This document shows, piece by piece, positions 1 through 12,084 of a stretch of 64,000 nt of DNA (the first letter of the stretch is position 1; the number at the start of each line of letters is the position of its first letter). The DNA is from Linnemannia schmuckeri (lineage: Eukaryota; Mortierellomycota; Mortierellomycetes; Mortierellales; Mortierellaceae). The notes under the pieces were generated by a model, which was not told the DNA's origin, made no database searches, and saw only the letters and a list, made by a program, of their open reading frames with translations. Where the stretch lies: NCBI GenBank assembly GCA_029449235.1, contig JANATG010000003.1, positions 2,914,001 to 2,978,000 on the forward strand. Reading direction: 5' to 3'. The translations under genes and the position numbers were made by a program.

Positions 1-1650
1 CCCCCATCCGGGTCAACAGGAGGATTCTCGACTAGTGTTATTCTATTCTCGCAGAAGAAGGGAGACAGGTATGAGGCAAAGGAGGAGTAGAAAGGAGGAC
101 AGATGGGGTACAAGAAGAAGAGATACATAAACAAATCGCGTGAGAACGTGAACGACGAGTAAAACAAGCATTGAGCTGAACGGTGGAGGCAAGGGTACAA
201 TCGAAAATATCGCGTGAGAACCAGAGTAGAAGAGGAAGGGCGCGATGACAACAAAACCGCTAGACATCAGAGACACGCACACACACACGATTGGAAAGAA
301 AGGGAAAAAGAAGGAAAAGGGAAGGCAAGGGAGTAAGAGAACTGGGTTTGGTGTCCCGCTTGTAATAGAATGACACGTTCTGGTGGTCGTTGTTGTTTGC
401 TTGCATAGGATATGCCCAAAGAGCGAAATAAGGCCAAAAAAGTAAACTAGTGCAGATGCGTTCAAAAAAGGTAGTGTGGCCCCTCTTTCTTGTTATCTTG
501 GTCAAACAGGACGAACGATATGCAATTGCACCACTCGACCACCTCTTTTTTGATTTTTCTCTCTTCTCTTTTGATTGTTACTGGTCCAGTGGGGCGGAGG
601 AAGGGAGAGGGCGAGAAAGGCGACACTCGTATTTTTTGTTTGTTTTTGTCTTGTGGAACGACATTTCATATCCTATGTCCTCATCCCATGGGATGGAGGC
701 CAGAGTACAAAAAAATTTTCATTGGAAAATTGTCAACAAACACCCCTTGTTTCCTTTCCTTCACTCTTCTCTCGACAACAATTGCGGGCGAACAAAATGT
801 TGTTGATAGCAAAGAGAGCGAGAGAGAGAGAGAGAGAGAAAGGGGGACACCAACAAAAGAGGAGCAAGGGCAGAACTGACCGACAGTAAAGCCCTGTACT
901 GTTGTTGTTGGAGGTGGAAGGAAAGGATTCCATAGCGAGAAAAGCGAAAAGAAAGTCCGAAAAAAAAAGGACTGTTTGTCTCAGAAGAGCGTAAAGAAGG
1001 CAAAAAAAAAAAAAATGAAGTGGCGTATTTTTTTTCTTTTATCGCTGGCAGTGGTGAAAAGGTGGCGGTGGAGTGGGGTGGGGGACAAGAAGAAGTATTT
1101 ACCCTCCCATGGAAGCAAAGAATCTTGATGGATCAAGGTAGAAAGGTGAAGCCGGTTAACGCTATCGATTGCGAAGGCAAAAGGTAGCGGACGATCAGGT
1201 GTGATCTTGCGGAATCCAACTTGGAGAGAATGGGAGTTTTTTGCTTTGACGGCAAAGGATAAGTCAGCTCACGCGGGTTCGGCCGAGTGAGAAGACTTGG
1301 AAGCGTGTTTGGGTTTAGTTGTTGTTGCTTTGTTGGTTGTTGATGAACCTCAAGAGTGTTTTGTTATTGTTTGAGATTGATCAAGAGTGTGGAGAAGGGA
1401 GGGAAAGAAAAGAGAGTTGGCTGTGTGGGGTGAGGAGTGTGTGTAGAGAGAAAGGAGGGACACCTCGCTTTGCGGTTGTGAGGCGCTTGGTGAGGATGAA
1501 AAAAGGGAAGGGAAACTGAACAGTGTGAAAAAAGAAGGAGAGAAGAAGAAAAAAAAAAAAAATGCCGCCTTCGCTTGGCACTAATAAACATGGCTAATGT
1601 TTTTCACAGTCACCCTTGGTACAATTGTAGGAAAAAGAAAAAAAAAAAAA
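1..1650. other. Gene-free flank, purine-rich on the + strand
   Basis: No reading frame here looks coding; the open frames are low-complexity shadows. Most of the stretch is A/G-rich on the + strand, including a GA run near 817-840. Elsewhere in this window pyrimidine-rich DNA lies just upstream of start codons on the coding strand. By that rule this stretch may be the promoter and leader of a minus-strand gene starting left of position 1. The final part is the 3' flank of ORC4, whose stop is at 1651-1653. Confidence 0.5.
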
Positions 1651-4594
1651 TTACGCCCGACGGGCAGCCCAGCGCGCGACGATGGTCGGGCAGTCGCGGT
1701 GTTTCAGGACCACGTCCGAGATCTGAGAAGCATCGAGCATCACCCGCATCATCCGGTACTCCTTCGGTCCCTTACTCGCCGAATCCGCCGGCCGCAGCAG
1801 CTCGGTCTCGACTAGATGCTCGAACGCCTATTTGTTGTTGGCGACGTTGGTTTTGCCCATCAAATTCAATTGAATCAAAATTGATCACAATAATAATAAT
1901 AACAATAAACCGGGGTCAGAAAGAGAGAAAGTCATCATTTGATTTCTATACGTTCCATGGATGGACGACAACGAGATATTGAAGGACTGGTTCTTTTACC
2001 TTCAAGGCAACGGCTTTCTTGTAGAGGCGCAGTGACACTCCATCAGACGAGGCAATCGATCCACCACTGCTCATACCTAACGAACTCGCCGAAGAAGCCA
2101 TGGTGCCCCGCACCACAGCCATATCCATAAAGTCCTTATACTCGTCATACACCATCTCAAAATTGAACGAAATCACCTCTCGCTCAACCAAGTGCTTGAT
2201 CGCAATCAATAGCGACAGCTCAAGAAGAGATGTGCCCTTGAGAAGTTCAGTCTTGTTGTCCACCCGCTGTTGCAACCCTGATTCGTAAAATTGCGAGGCC
2301 TGCAAATAGGGGCTCTCCTTCGATAGCTCTGCAACCGGGCCAAACTGTGTCGGAGTGTTTTTGTGTGTGCGTGTACCGGAATAATAGGTCAGAGCGAGAG
2401 ATGTGATAGCAGAAGGAAGGAGAAACAAGAACTATTAGTTTTCCTTTAGCATATCTCACGCCATCGTCTTGTGTACCTCCTTTTTTTGTCGTCTTTTTTT
2501 TTGTCCCGTTTGCCTTTTGTTTTTTGTTATTGCAGTAGTCGAAATAGTCGAAATAGTCGAAATAGTCGAGTGCCATTGAAAATGCCAAAGCTCAATTGCC
2601 CCCTTCCTCGATCTATTCCTCCACATGTCAAAGCGCACTCGAGGATATCAAGAATGCAACAAACGCATAGAAGCAGTAACAGAGCACAAGGAAAAAGAGT
2701 AAGAGAGACAATCAAACAAAAAAAAAACACCTACGCAAAGTCGGTAGAATGCTCGGACGTCCTTCATCAGATCAAAGATCCGTTGGACGACCTTGGAAAA
2801 GCCACCGTCCTCAAAAAGAATCTAGGAACCAGCGGCGACAAGAAAAAAATTACTGTGAGACAAGTAATCGGGTCACTCAAACAAACTACCCACACGCGAC
2901 CAAAACACCACAAACACGCCAAATTCTCGAAAGAAAAAAAATAGCATTAATGCTACACATCCAATCTGCACAAAGCGAAATTTTTTTACCTGGACGCGTT
3001 GGTTAAACTCTTTCATGAACGCCTCTGCTGTTCGGTGGTCTGAGCCTACCATCATTACATCTGTCTGAATCTCCAGATCAGCAGGTGTCAGCAGCAGTGC
3101 ATTCTTGCAAATGTCGATATAGTCGTGATAATCGCCTGGCGGGAAGGTATAGTAATGTCGATGTGAGAACCGAGACTTGACGCGCTTCTCCAATAACTCC
3201 AGTGCATCCTATTAATATTCACATTGAAAAAATACAAATATGACTGCCGTTAGCTCTTTGTCTCTGATTTGGTGGCGTTTCAACATCGAGCTGCTTTGTC
3301 TAAGTGAGAAGCCTTGCCATGCGACAAGTCACACCGATGACGGCAATAGGCCACTCGGCACTCTGAGCGACATCAAAGAGGTTGTACAGGAGAGACTGCT
3401 TGGTATGCTGTGCAAAGAGGTCAAACTCGTCCAGAATAAAGATGATGGGGTACTGAGCCTTCGTCCCTGCTTTCAAGAATGTCAACAGTGAAGGCAGTGA
3501 GTCTGAAAACGAAGTCTAAATATTGTTCGACCCATTTGCGGAGGAAATATAGGTGAGAAGGAGGTCTTTATCAAAAGATGAAAGAAAAAGTGTCTTGTTG
3601 AGAGACGAAAAAAAAAGTGTCAAATATCATGAGTACTTACATTAGATTCGCCAAGTTCTGACTCTCCTTCTCGTGAGAGCTGACGCATAATCTCCTTCAG
3701 TGCCATCCGATCATCTGTTTGGACGAGTCCATTGAGATGGACCACCATAAAGTCCTTGCGCACAACGTCAACATCCATGTCATCTTCATCTTCATCATAC
3801 TCGTCCTGATATGATATTCCAAACTGCTTTTCCAGATCTTGCAGAGCCTGCCGTACGAGCTATAGTTACATAATGGCGGATAAAATAGAAAGGTAAAACG
3901 TTAGCAACTGTGTCTTCTGCCGGTACTACGTCTATCACACAAGTCTAATCCGAGAAAGTACGAACCATAGTCTTTCCTGTGCCGCGAGGTCCTAGAATCA
4001 AGCAAGAGTTGCTCTCGCCTGTTTCAATCGTCCGCCGCATAAGTCCCAGGACTTTTCTATTTTGTGAGTGTTTGTCGTTGGGAGTCGAGAAAAGGCGATC
4101 CGAGTTTTTGGTGAGCCACTCCCGTCAAAGCCAACGTGCATGTTCGTATTGCTCCTGGATCCAACAGAAAAAAGAAAACGCAAAGAAGGGGTGCTGAGCC
4201 ATGAGTATTGTATCCGTTACTTGTATTGCTCTTCAAGACCTACGAGAGCGACGGGCAGAGACCGCTCTGCAAGACGCGCCGAGATGGCCGTCTTTGCTAA
4301 TGAGACGAGTTCTTCTACTGACATTGGTGTCGTTTTCTGAGTGTGATGAATGTGCGCTTGAGGAATGTGGTTGTACGAGTGTTGTTGTCCTGCTATTTTT
4401 CCTGTTGTTCCTTGCGAAAGTGTGTCGGTTGATGCGAAGAATTGTCCAGGTGTCCTGCAAAGGTGAATCGAGCTTGAGAGTGAATCAGAAAAGAGCGTGA
4501 GCTTGGCTGTTTTTGCCTCTTCAGGGCAAGAGCACAAACAACAGTCACACTCAATCATTTCCTGGCTGGAAACCGTTACACAGGTTTTATCCAT
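1651..4594 (-). CDS. ORC4: Origin recognition complex subunit 4 (ORC4), 8 or more exons
   Basis: ORC4 is an AAA+ subunit of the nuclear complex that marks replication origins and loads MCM2-7. Exons in transcription order: 4594(or 4324)-4221, 4056-3966, 3859-3641, 3515-3318, 3208-2990, 2821-2735, 2344-2000, 1827-1651; phases are consistent. Walker A GPRGTGKT is in the second exon, Walker B FILDEFDLF in the fourth, followed by the family motif VIGVTCRMDALELLEKRVKS across the fourth and fifth. The last exon gives AFEHLVETELL and a winged-helix end matching animal ORC4. From the internal Met at 4324 the product is 479 aa; from 4594 it is 569 aa, against 436 in human. The first-exon start is uncertain, since a TTTGCAG acceptor-like site precedes the conserved part. 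The intron at 3317-3209 begins GCAAGG (GC-AG type). Confidence 0.9.
2536..2569. repeat. 9-bp tandem repeat (TAGTCGAAA)
   Basis: Three full copies of TAGTCGAAA plus a partial fourth lie inside the 390-bp ORC4 intron (2734-2345). It is a small minisatellite with no coding role visible. Confidence 0.85.
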
Positions 4595-5777
4595 CGCAAT
4601 TGATCATACCCAGTCAAACCCCTTGTGTGCGCCTCCTTGCTCTCTTTTCCTCACACACATTTACATACTCTCTCTCCTCTTTTGCTCACCCACCTTCCAC
4701 TTCTTCTTTCCATTCTGCAGGAACACAAAAAAAGAAAAATGAAATGAAAGAACAAACGACCAGACTCCAGGCTAACAAAAAAAGGAGAAAGTCCAGCAAG
4801 GCCAGAATTGAAGGCCAGGGCGAATGGCCAGCCAGGCTGAGTAGCTGAGCTGGAGCTGTCCTCGTCGCCGCTTTTTTTTTCTTGAGGTAAACTCATTTTT
4901 GCCTTTAAGAGGGTATCTTCAACAACCTGGTACAGCCAACGTCAAGTGTACACTTCGGAAGAGAGAAGAAAATACCTTCCTCATCTGACCTGCAGCAATG
5001 AAGCGAGTCGATCTCCGCTTCAAATAAAGGCCCTTGTGTTGGAATGTCGAGTTGCCCTTTCCTTCGTTTGGATGAAATAAACTTTGTGAAGATGGACGAG
5101 AAAGTGGCATCCGAGGAAAGGGACAATGACCCGATTTGGAAGCGATTGCTTTTTGAAGTTGCGTGGCAAGTCCACCTGTTCTTCCTTCTTGGTCACCATG
5201 AATAGCAACAAGTATTGATGGAGAGTGAGTATGTGTGTATGTCAACAGGAAGAGGATAAAATAGCACAGCATGCATTTAGACAGAGACAACAGAGGGATG
5301 GACATGCGAGGTGACAGCATGCTTGTGTCGTCTCGATATGGCAGAGAGACAAAAAGTGGCCAGTTCTCCCTTCATTTCCTCAGAGCGCACATCCTACAAA
5401 AACAGTCCGAGGATATAGATTCATGGCATGACTGTCAGTCAGTCAGACTGTTTCTCCACTTTCTATCCGTGAAACGAGAAAAATATTTCTTCCTCTGAAG
5501 GACAAGGTCTCACCCTTTTCTCTTCTCTTCTCTTCACTTCTCTTCTCCTCTCTTCTTTCTTCTTCACCGCAAACCTTTCCTTTTTCCCCTCTTCCTCCTC
5601 TTCTTTTTCTTTCGCCTTCTTCTTACCTATTACACTCACCTCTCACTCCTCTACTGCCCTTTGTCATTCCTCTTCATTCATTCTTTTCATTTTCGTTTAC
5701 ATTCTTTCATTCACTAAACCCCATTCCACAAACAATTCGTACATAGTAACAGCAACAGCACCGACAGCACATACGCT
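4595..5777. other. Divergent intergenic region between ORC4 and the USP gene
   Basis: No supported gene. The right part, about 5500-5700, is a strong C/T tract on the + strand leading to the ATG at 5778, a probable leader or promoter element of the stress-protein gene. The left part holds the ORC4 5' end. An ATG at 4896 on the minus strand opens a short serine-rich frame but has no usable donor, so I did not attach it to ORC4. Confidence 0.5.
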
Positions 5778-8700
5778 ATGCAGAATAACGATAATAACCA
5801 GATCCAAGACTCGGGCATGTTCCCTTCCCCAGAATCATCCCCTTCCCTCTCCCCTACACCCTCCTCCACCACCTCAACACCTATGGGATCTCCCACGAAC
5901 TCAACCACCACCTCCCTCTCCACCAACAATGACCACACGAAAGATCTCCTCTTTGCCAACAGCCCTTCCTCAACCACTTCTAACTCCCATTCACGGGTCA
6001 CAGAGGCACCCCCAAAACAACGATCCAAGAACGGATACGTTGCTCGCGTAGGGTTCGATACCCTCGGTTGCGATACCCCTGCCGAGTATGCATTCACACT
6101 CCAGGCTAGAACTGAAGGATGGCGTCGAACCAGGAGGAGCAGGACTTTTCTTGTCGGCACTGATCTGAACGAGTACAGTTCTCATGCCCTCCAGTGGGTT
6201 ATGGAAAACATGGTCGAGGATGGCGACGAGGTAAGGCCTCTTCTTTCTAGTTTGCTTGTAGCACGGAAGCTTTTTTTTTTTTGCATGAAATTGGTGGACA
6301 ATGACGAGGTTTCCATTGCGAGCTAGTAAGGGGCAAGCCCAACCGTCAGGATGCGCCAATTTATCATTATTTTTCTCTTTAGTTACTTTTCTGGCGAGAA
6401 GGAACAAAATCCGCATATACAACAAACAGACAAGAACAAACTACAGAAGAGGGAACAAATAGCCGAATGCAGGACTACGCCCAACAATACGATTACTTTA
6501 TTTGTCGGCGACAGAGAGAGAGAGACAGGGTCATCATGGGTTTAATGGAAAGCCAAGAAAAAGAGACAATAATGTGACTTCAGTGGTCGGTTGAGTGTGA
6601 GTGGACCTGATTGGAATTTGGGTTGGATGTGTATGAAAATGGGAGTCCCCACCTGAATGCGTTACTTTAACTAGGGACTCTTTGGTCAGAATAATTCTCT
6701 CATTTCATTTCTCAGTCCAAGAGGAAGAGAGAGGAAGGGACGGAGGGATCACTTTACGGCTATCTGGATACATGAGATCAGGTATCAGGTGGGCTACTTG
6801 TGAGGTCTTTTCATTCATTTGTTAAGATTATTCACTTGGACAAAAAAGGAATTGGCGGTGAAGATGGTGGTGGTGGTGGTGCTGGGGCTCGTTTGCAATT
6901 GGTGAAAGTGCAGTGTGGACTTTGCTATCCGCCAGAAAGGCAAGAAGAATACATCTATCCCATTACTGCCTTGGGCTTCTCAACTTTTTTCTATTCTCAG
7001 GGCTTCTCGACCTTTTTCTATTCTTGATGACGAATAGGAAAAGAAGCAATACAAACGATCAGGGAGGTCCCATCCATCAAATGAATAACAAAAAAAAACT
7101 AACGGCATTGTCAACCCACTTTTTGTTTGTTCCTTGTTGTGGTTTGTTAGATTGTTGCATTGAGAGTGGTGCCCATCGAATTGAGAGATTCCTGTAAGTG
7201 CTCTTCCTCTCTCTCGCTCAGTTCCTCTTGCATCATGCATGCCCATCCTTTTTTCAGTTACAGTGGATATTCGTTCAAGGAGAAAGAAAACAAAGACGAG
7301 AGCAAAACACGGATAGATCGAATAGCCCCATGGAAGGAAGGGGAGGAATCGATTTTAGCAATGCAAAAAGGAGCTTCGCTCTTCAATTGCCTGCACATAC
7401 AAGACAGGAGTCAGGACAAGGAATGGATAACTATTACATCTAGGCAGAAGGAGATGCACATGGTTAGAGGACGGAAGAATTATAGAAGCTGCGAAGCTGG
7501 ACAAATGCATGGACTGGACTAGATGCTTCGCTAGGCGCTTTTCACTTTTTTTACTTCTCATTCTTGACAGGACTAAAAACAGGATAAGTAACTGATTGTT
7601 GTTGCTCCACAATACAAACAAAAGGATACATGAGGATAATGGAGGGGACAATGCGCACGATATTGCTGCCTGATTGGTAAAGAGGAGCTGCTGTCCAAGC
7701 CCATAGACACAGGAGTAACTTTTTTACTGTGAAGGAAAGAGATGGGGAGAAGGGAGAGAGCGCCACAATACAATCCCTCACCCATTCGACCGACAGTTGA
7801 AATGAAAAACAAGGATAGACTGGGAGAGAGAGATGGCTGAGCAGTTCAAGCTAACCACTGAGGAATTTGTTTTTGTCCTCATCTCTTATAGTCGCTAAAT
7901 CCGGGATCCCCTCGTTCCAAGGACAGGAGGTCGCAGCTCGCTCAGAGGCAACAAAAATCATGGACATGATCCGGGAGAAGAACAAGGCGAAACCGAAACA
8001 GGTCAACATTGTTGTTGAATATGTCGTCGGTGCTGTCCGCGATACCATTCAACACATGGTAAGCAAATGCAATGAGCGCATACTCACTCACTCAACCAGT
8101 GAGCACACACGGAGCTGGGATGTCTCTCTTTTCCTTTTTGTATCCATTTTTGTAAAAATAGAAAATGGGGTTGACCTAATCCTTTTTACTTCGTTTACAT
8201 TCCTCTCCGTCCATTGAACAATTTAGATCAAGATGTATGAACCGTCAATGTTGGTTGTAGGCACTCGAGGACGGAGCTCCGTTAAGGGGTTCCTGCTGGG
8301 AAGTGTGTCCCGGTACCTTTTGAATCACTCTCCCGTCCCCGTGACAGTTGTCCGTCCCGCCAGCAAGCTGATCAAATCCAAGACCAAAGCCAAGGGCATC
8401 TTCCGTCGACGCTCATCTGCTGTCGGGTTCTCTGATTCTGCGGACGAACAAACCCAAGTCGCACCACAACTCTTCTATTCTAGCCCATTGTCGAGACAGA
8501 CGTCTAGGGCTTCTGTGGATGAGGGGAGTAAAGGAAGCCCCGTCGAGTTGGAGCGCGTACGATCTCGGAGTCCGGAACCTAGTCAAACAGCGGCTGCAAG
8601 GGCGTCAGCAGCGAAACGGCCGTCTAAGGGATCGATCTTTGCGCCCATGGCTGTCTCAACTACTTTGACACCACCTTCACCAGCGGCTTCGATCAGTTCA

Positions 8701-8928
8701 TCGTTGAGTTTTGCGTCGGCCATGTTGTCGGATTCTGCAGGAGATGGGAATAAGAGGCCGTCACCACCGCCCGAAGGGATGCTCAAATTGCGAAAGAGTG
8801 TGACGACCGATGGATCTCTGTCGTCGTCGTCAGAGAGCAGCAAGAAATCTGGAAGAAGAAGTATGGCCTTCTTGTGGGCGCCTCTTTCTTTGGGCAAAGA
8901 TAAGAAGAAGCAAGCCTCCGAAGTGTAA
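5778..8928 (+). CDS. Universal stress protein (UspA) domain protein, 4 exons
   Basis: Exons 5778-6230, 7151-7193, 7892-8058 and 8227-8928 join in phase to a 454-aa protein. The first 110 or so residues are Ser/Thr/Pro-rich and disordered. The UspA fold starts near RTFLVGTDLNEYSSHALQW (about residue 123) and ends with the ATP-loop pattern G-x2-G-x9-G-S (residues 233-247: GTRGRS...LLGSVS) and VTVVRP. A roughly 190-residue Ser/Lys-rich tail follows. Fungal homologues are cytosolic nucleotide-binding proteins linked to stress, without a defined reaction. The 43-nt second exon (IVALRVVPIELRDS) is required to complete beta-strand 2. Introns 1 (920 bp) and 2 (698 bp) are much longer than most in the window. 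The gene is convergent with the amine oxidase. Confidence 0.88.
6973..7026. repeat. 27-bp tandem duplication in an intron
   Basis: Two adjacent 27-bp units (6973-6999 and 7000-7026), both starting GGGCTTCTC and ending CTATTCT plus two variable bases, differ at four positions. They sit in intron 1 of the USP gene. Confidence 0.8.
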
Positions 8929-8985
8929 CCTTTTCTCCACTTGGTCTCCTTTTCTCCATTTGGTCTCCTTTTCTCCACTTGTTCT
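8929..8985. repeat. Three 19-bp tandem repeats directly after the USP stop
   Basis: Three near-identical units of CCTTTTCTCCACTTGGTCT (8929-8947, 8948-8966, 8967-8985) begin at the base after the TAA. They would form a pyrimidine-rich repeat in the 3' UTR. Confidence 0.85.
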
Positions 8986-9164
8986 CTTTTTCTCTATATT
9001 AGTTTATGCATTTGTACAGTAGTTTCTTTCTCGTGTATGTTTCTTCTTTTCTCTATCGATACCAGCTTGTCGTTCTGTAATAAATTATCATCCATTCTTT
9101 TCTCAGTCTTCCTGCTTTGTCAGCATTTGGCTTCACGCTCATAAGATTCACATACTGTCTATTA

Positions 9165-11026
9165 TTAATGAAGGGGAAGACCCTGGCCGAGAATTTTGGC
9201 AGCCTCGCGTTGACCGGTCATGAGCGCACCATGGACAGACGCAAAACGACTAGGCGAAGTATGTTCGCCTGCGAAAAAGATCCGACCGTTCTCTACATCA
9301 TCCACCGATTTCAACCTTTGCTTCAAATCCCCTTCTTTCTCCTGCTCACAATCGTCCTCACCGCTCAGGGTGCCATAGAAGCGCGCACCAACAGGGACAT
9401 CAAAGACTTCCAGATCCTTCTGGGACGCATGGATAGGGATACTGGTATACGATCCCTTAGCAAAGGGATCCTGGTTCCACCGCGACATGTACGAGATCGT
9501 TGGCCACAACTTCCTTCCTACCAATTCGCCTTCTTTCTCATCCTGGAGAAGGATAGGGAAGTAATGAGCCATCTGGCACAAATAAACCATCCTCGCCTCC
9601 TCATCCGACAACCGCTCCATCAACTCTGCAGCCCTGTTAGTCGCATACCCAACAAGGATCGGGATATTGTACTGCGGCATCAAGGAAGAATAGTTGGCCA
9701 GGTCTTGCATGTACACTGTCAATGCCTCGACTTGCTTCTCATTCAATCCAAAATGCTGGATTAAGGTGGGAGAAGGGATGGTAAGAGTGGAAGGAAGGAA
9801 ATTGATGAAGTGCTTGTGGAGGGGCCAGAAGCATGTTGGGAAGAAGAGGAGGATTTTGTACATGGTCCCAAAGCCCAAACGATCGATTGCTTGTTGTTTG
9901 GAGGCAGGGAGTTGAGGGTGAAAGAGGGTGGAGTGTTGGGCTTTGAGGACTCCAAGGGGAAGGGTGCAGAGGACCTTGTCGGCTGTGAACAGACCCCGCG
10001 ATGTCGACACTCTCACCTCCGTTTCTATATCATGTCAGTTGAAAAATTGAGTTTAGTAAATGCATGGTCTGTCAAGGAATACACACTCAGTGAGAGTGAC
10101 ATAGTTACTTACCGTCGTACTCGATCTTTTCGACAACATGCTCCAACAGAACCCGGATGTTACTCTTCAAGCCTGCAGACACAACCTTGACGACCCGGTC
10201 AAATCCATTAATCACCAAACTATGGTCTCCTGGAAAGATATCCTCAGCATCCATCCACTTCATCGACACCTTCTCCACTGGAATCGCATTCTCGTCCGCC
10301 CAGTACATCGCCAACCCGGGAACCCATTTCCTCACCTCTTCCTCCAAGTAGTTCTCTCCCTTCGGATCTGTACTCTGTACTTCCTTTTCCAAATACTCAG
10401 TCAACCATTCCTTGAAGGACTTGTCCTCGGGGATCTCATCCCGATGTTCCCCAGAGTACTCCTGGGCCTTGTCAAGAATATCCCAAACGACCCGCCACAA
10501 GTGATCACTCTCCTCTCCAGGCATAGAGATAGGTCCGGGCCGCTTGAACATGGTGTCGCTGTCAGTGTGGACGTACTCTATCTGTCCTGTTTGTGCGATT
10601 TCATAAAGAGGATTGGCAGGGTCGACACCATGGATCCAAGATGCTCCGAAATCATAGACGAGATCCGAGGAGCCGGCAGGGACCTGACCAGAGAGTTCGA
10701 GCTCCTTGGAAATCAGGTTGCGATGGGTGACGATGCGGCCTCCGAGTCTATTGCGGGCTTCGAGAAGGGTTACGTGGGTGTTTGGGTCCTTTGACAGTTC
10801 CCTTGCTATTGGGATAAAGAGGTACAGCGAGTAGGAAAATAAAACGAGTTGGTGGATTAGGACCCTGTGCTAATGTCCTTAACCTGAACTAGTCCAAATT
10901 TGATTACAATGCTATTCAGAGGCATGCAAAAGGTCCTGCACTATTTTTTAACCTACCGGCGGCAAGACCCGAGATTCCTCCACCAATGATGATCACTCGC
11001 TGTGTTGATTGCGATGGGAACGTCAT
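9165..11026 (-). CDS. Flavin-containing amine oxidase (polyamine oxidase-like), 3 exons
   Basis: Exons 11026-10957, 10805-10113 and 10024-9165 join in phase to 540 aa. The N-terminus carries the FAD dinucleotide-binding motif VIIIGGGISGLAA (residues 11-23), split by intron 1, then the second signature LLEARNRLGGRI. The C-terminus has FAGEHTSPSRFASVHGALMTGQREA, the flavin-binding end typical of monoamine/polyamine oxidases and LSD1-type enzymes. The family oxidises amines with FAD and O2, giving aldehyde and H2O2. Length and domain order fit fungal polyamine oxidases (Fms1-like), but spermine versus other amine specificity cannot be read here. There is no SWIRM domain, arguing against a histone demethylase. 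No clear peroxisomal tail; it ends GLPLH. Confidence 0.88.
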
Positions 11027-12084
11027 CTCGATTCCTGTTGATTCCTGGTTGTTGCTTTTCGAATGAGGGAATAAAAAAGGGGGAGTTTGGAAGTGAGTAA
11101 GAAAAAAAAAAAAAAAAAATAAAAAAAAAAAGGTAAACAGCGCTCGCCCAGCGCCAACTGGTAGTTTACCAGGAGTACTGGTGACACAAAGCGCCCTCGA
11201 CTCGAGACGGGAACTGGAGGAGTTTTAGACACAAAAGAGAAGCATTGGGATATGGTATCTTGGATTGTGGCTGTGAATTAACAGCCAGGCTGGTAGTTGA
11301 TCAATCAAGAGAAGGAAAGGAGAAGAGATCAGTGATCTAGAGGGGTGTTGCTGTCTGTAGCCAGGGAGAGTTGACAAGGGAGAGCACGCATACAAACAAA
11401 TAAACAAACCGGGTGAACTGTTAGTTCACTTTTAAGCACAGAGGAGTAATACTATCTACAGTGCAGTGGTGTCTTTACTGATAAACACCCGCCCCTTGAA
11501 TGACATGGGTGAATTGCGGTGTTGTACACAAAGACGGATTAAGAGATGAGTTGATTGCCCGATTCAGCAGGCACACTTCCCTCTTCGTTGCTACTGTCAA
11601 TCTCTTCTTCTCTTTAACCTTGAACATCGTTCCACTCACTGTGGTGCCCTTTTGTTTGTTTGTTCGACATATCATCCCTCTTTTCATACAGTATTCTTTC
11701 GCCTCTTAGTCCTTCTACTTTGCCGTTTTGTTGTCTAATCCCCTTCACGATGGTCCCTATTTCGACAGCCAATTGAAACATCGAATCGCCCAAATACAAG
11801 ATACGTCGATTCAAAAGGGGACACAAAAAAGCTTTTTCAGGCCCCGTCGTCCCTACAGCAGTCCACCAAAAAAAAAAAAAAAAAAACAAAGTGCGACTCA
11901 CAACGCATTCTTTCCCTTCTGCTTTATCACTCGTCTGTTCTCTTTTTTCTTTTTCTCTTTCCTCTCCACTTCTTCTTTTCTCTCTTAGCTTTGTATACCC
12001 CCGTCTTATACTTATCCAAATCTTCTTCGCACAACTCCCCTCAGCAGCAATATCTACAACAACAACAACCCCCTAATACACAGA
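11027..12084. other. Divergent intergenic region
   Basis: Between the amine oxidase and aldo/keto reductase starts. It holds A/T homopolymers (about 11100-11130, 11870-11887) and a C/T-rich stretch at about 11930-12070 leading into the ATG at 12085. No gene seen. Confidence 0.5.

Noticed and set aside
1810..1840. Apparent in-frame TAG in ORC4 before AFEHL
   Set aside because: It is the acceptor of an intron with donor GTAAAAG at 1999; splicing gives ALK/AFEHLVETELL in phase, as in other ORC4 proteins.
4651..4896. ATG frame MSLPQEKKSGDEDSS as ORC4 exon 1
   Set aside because: No GT or GC donor of the needed phase follows it before the conserved exon.
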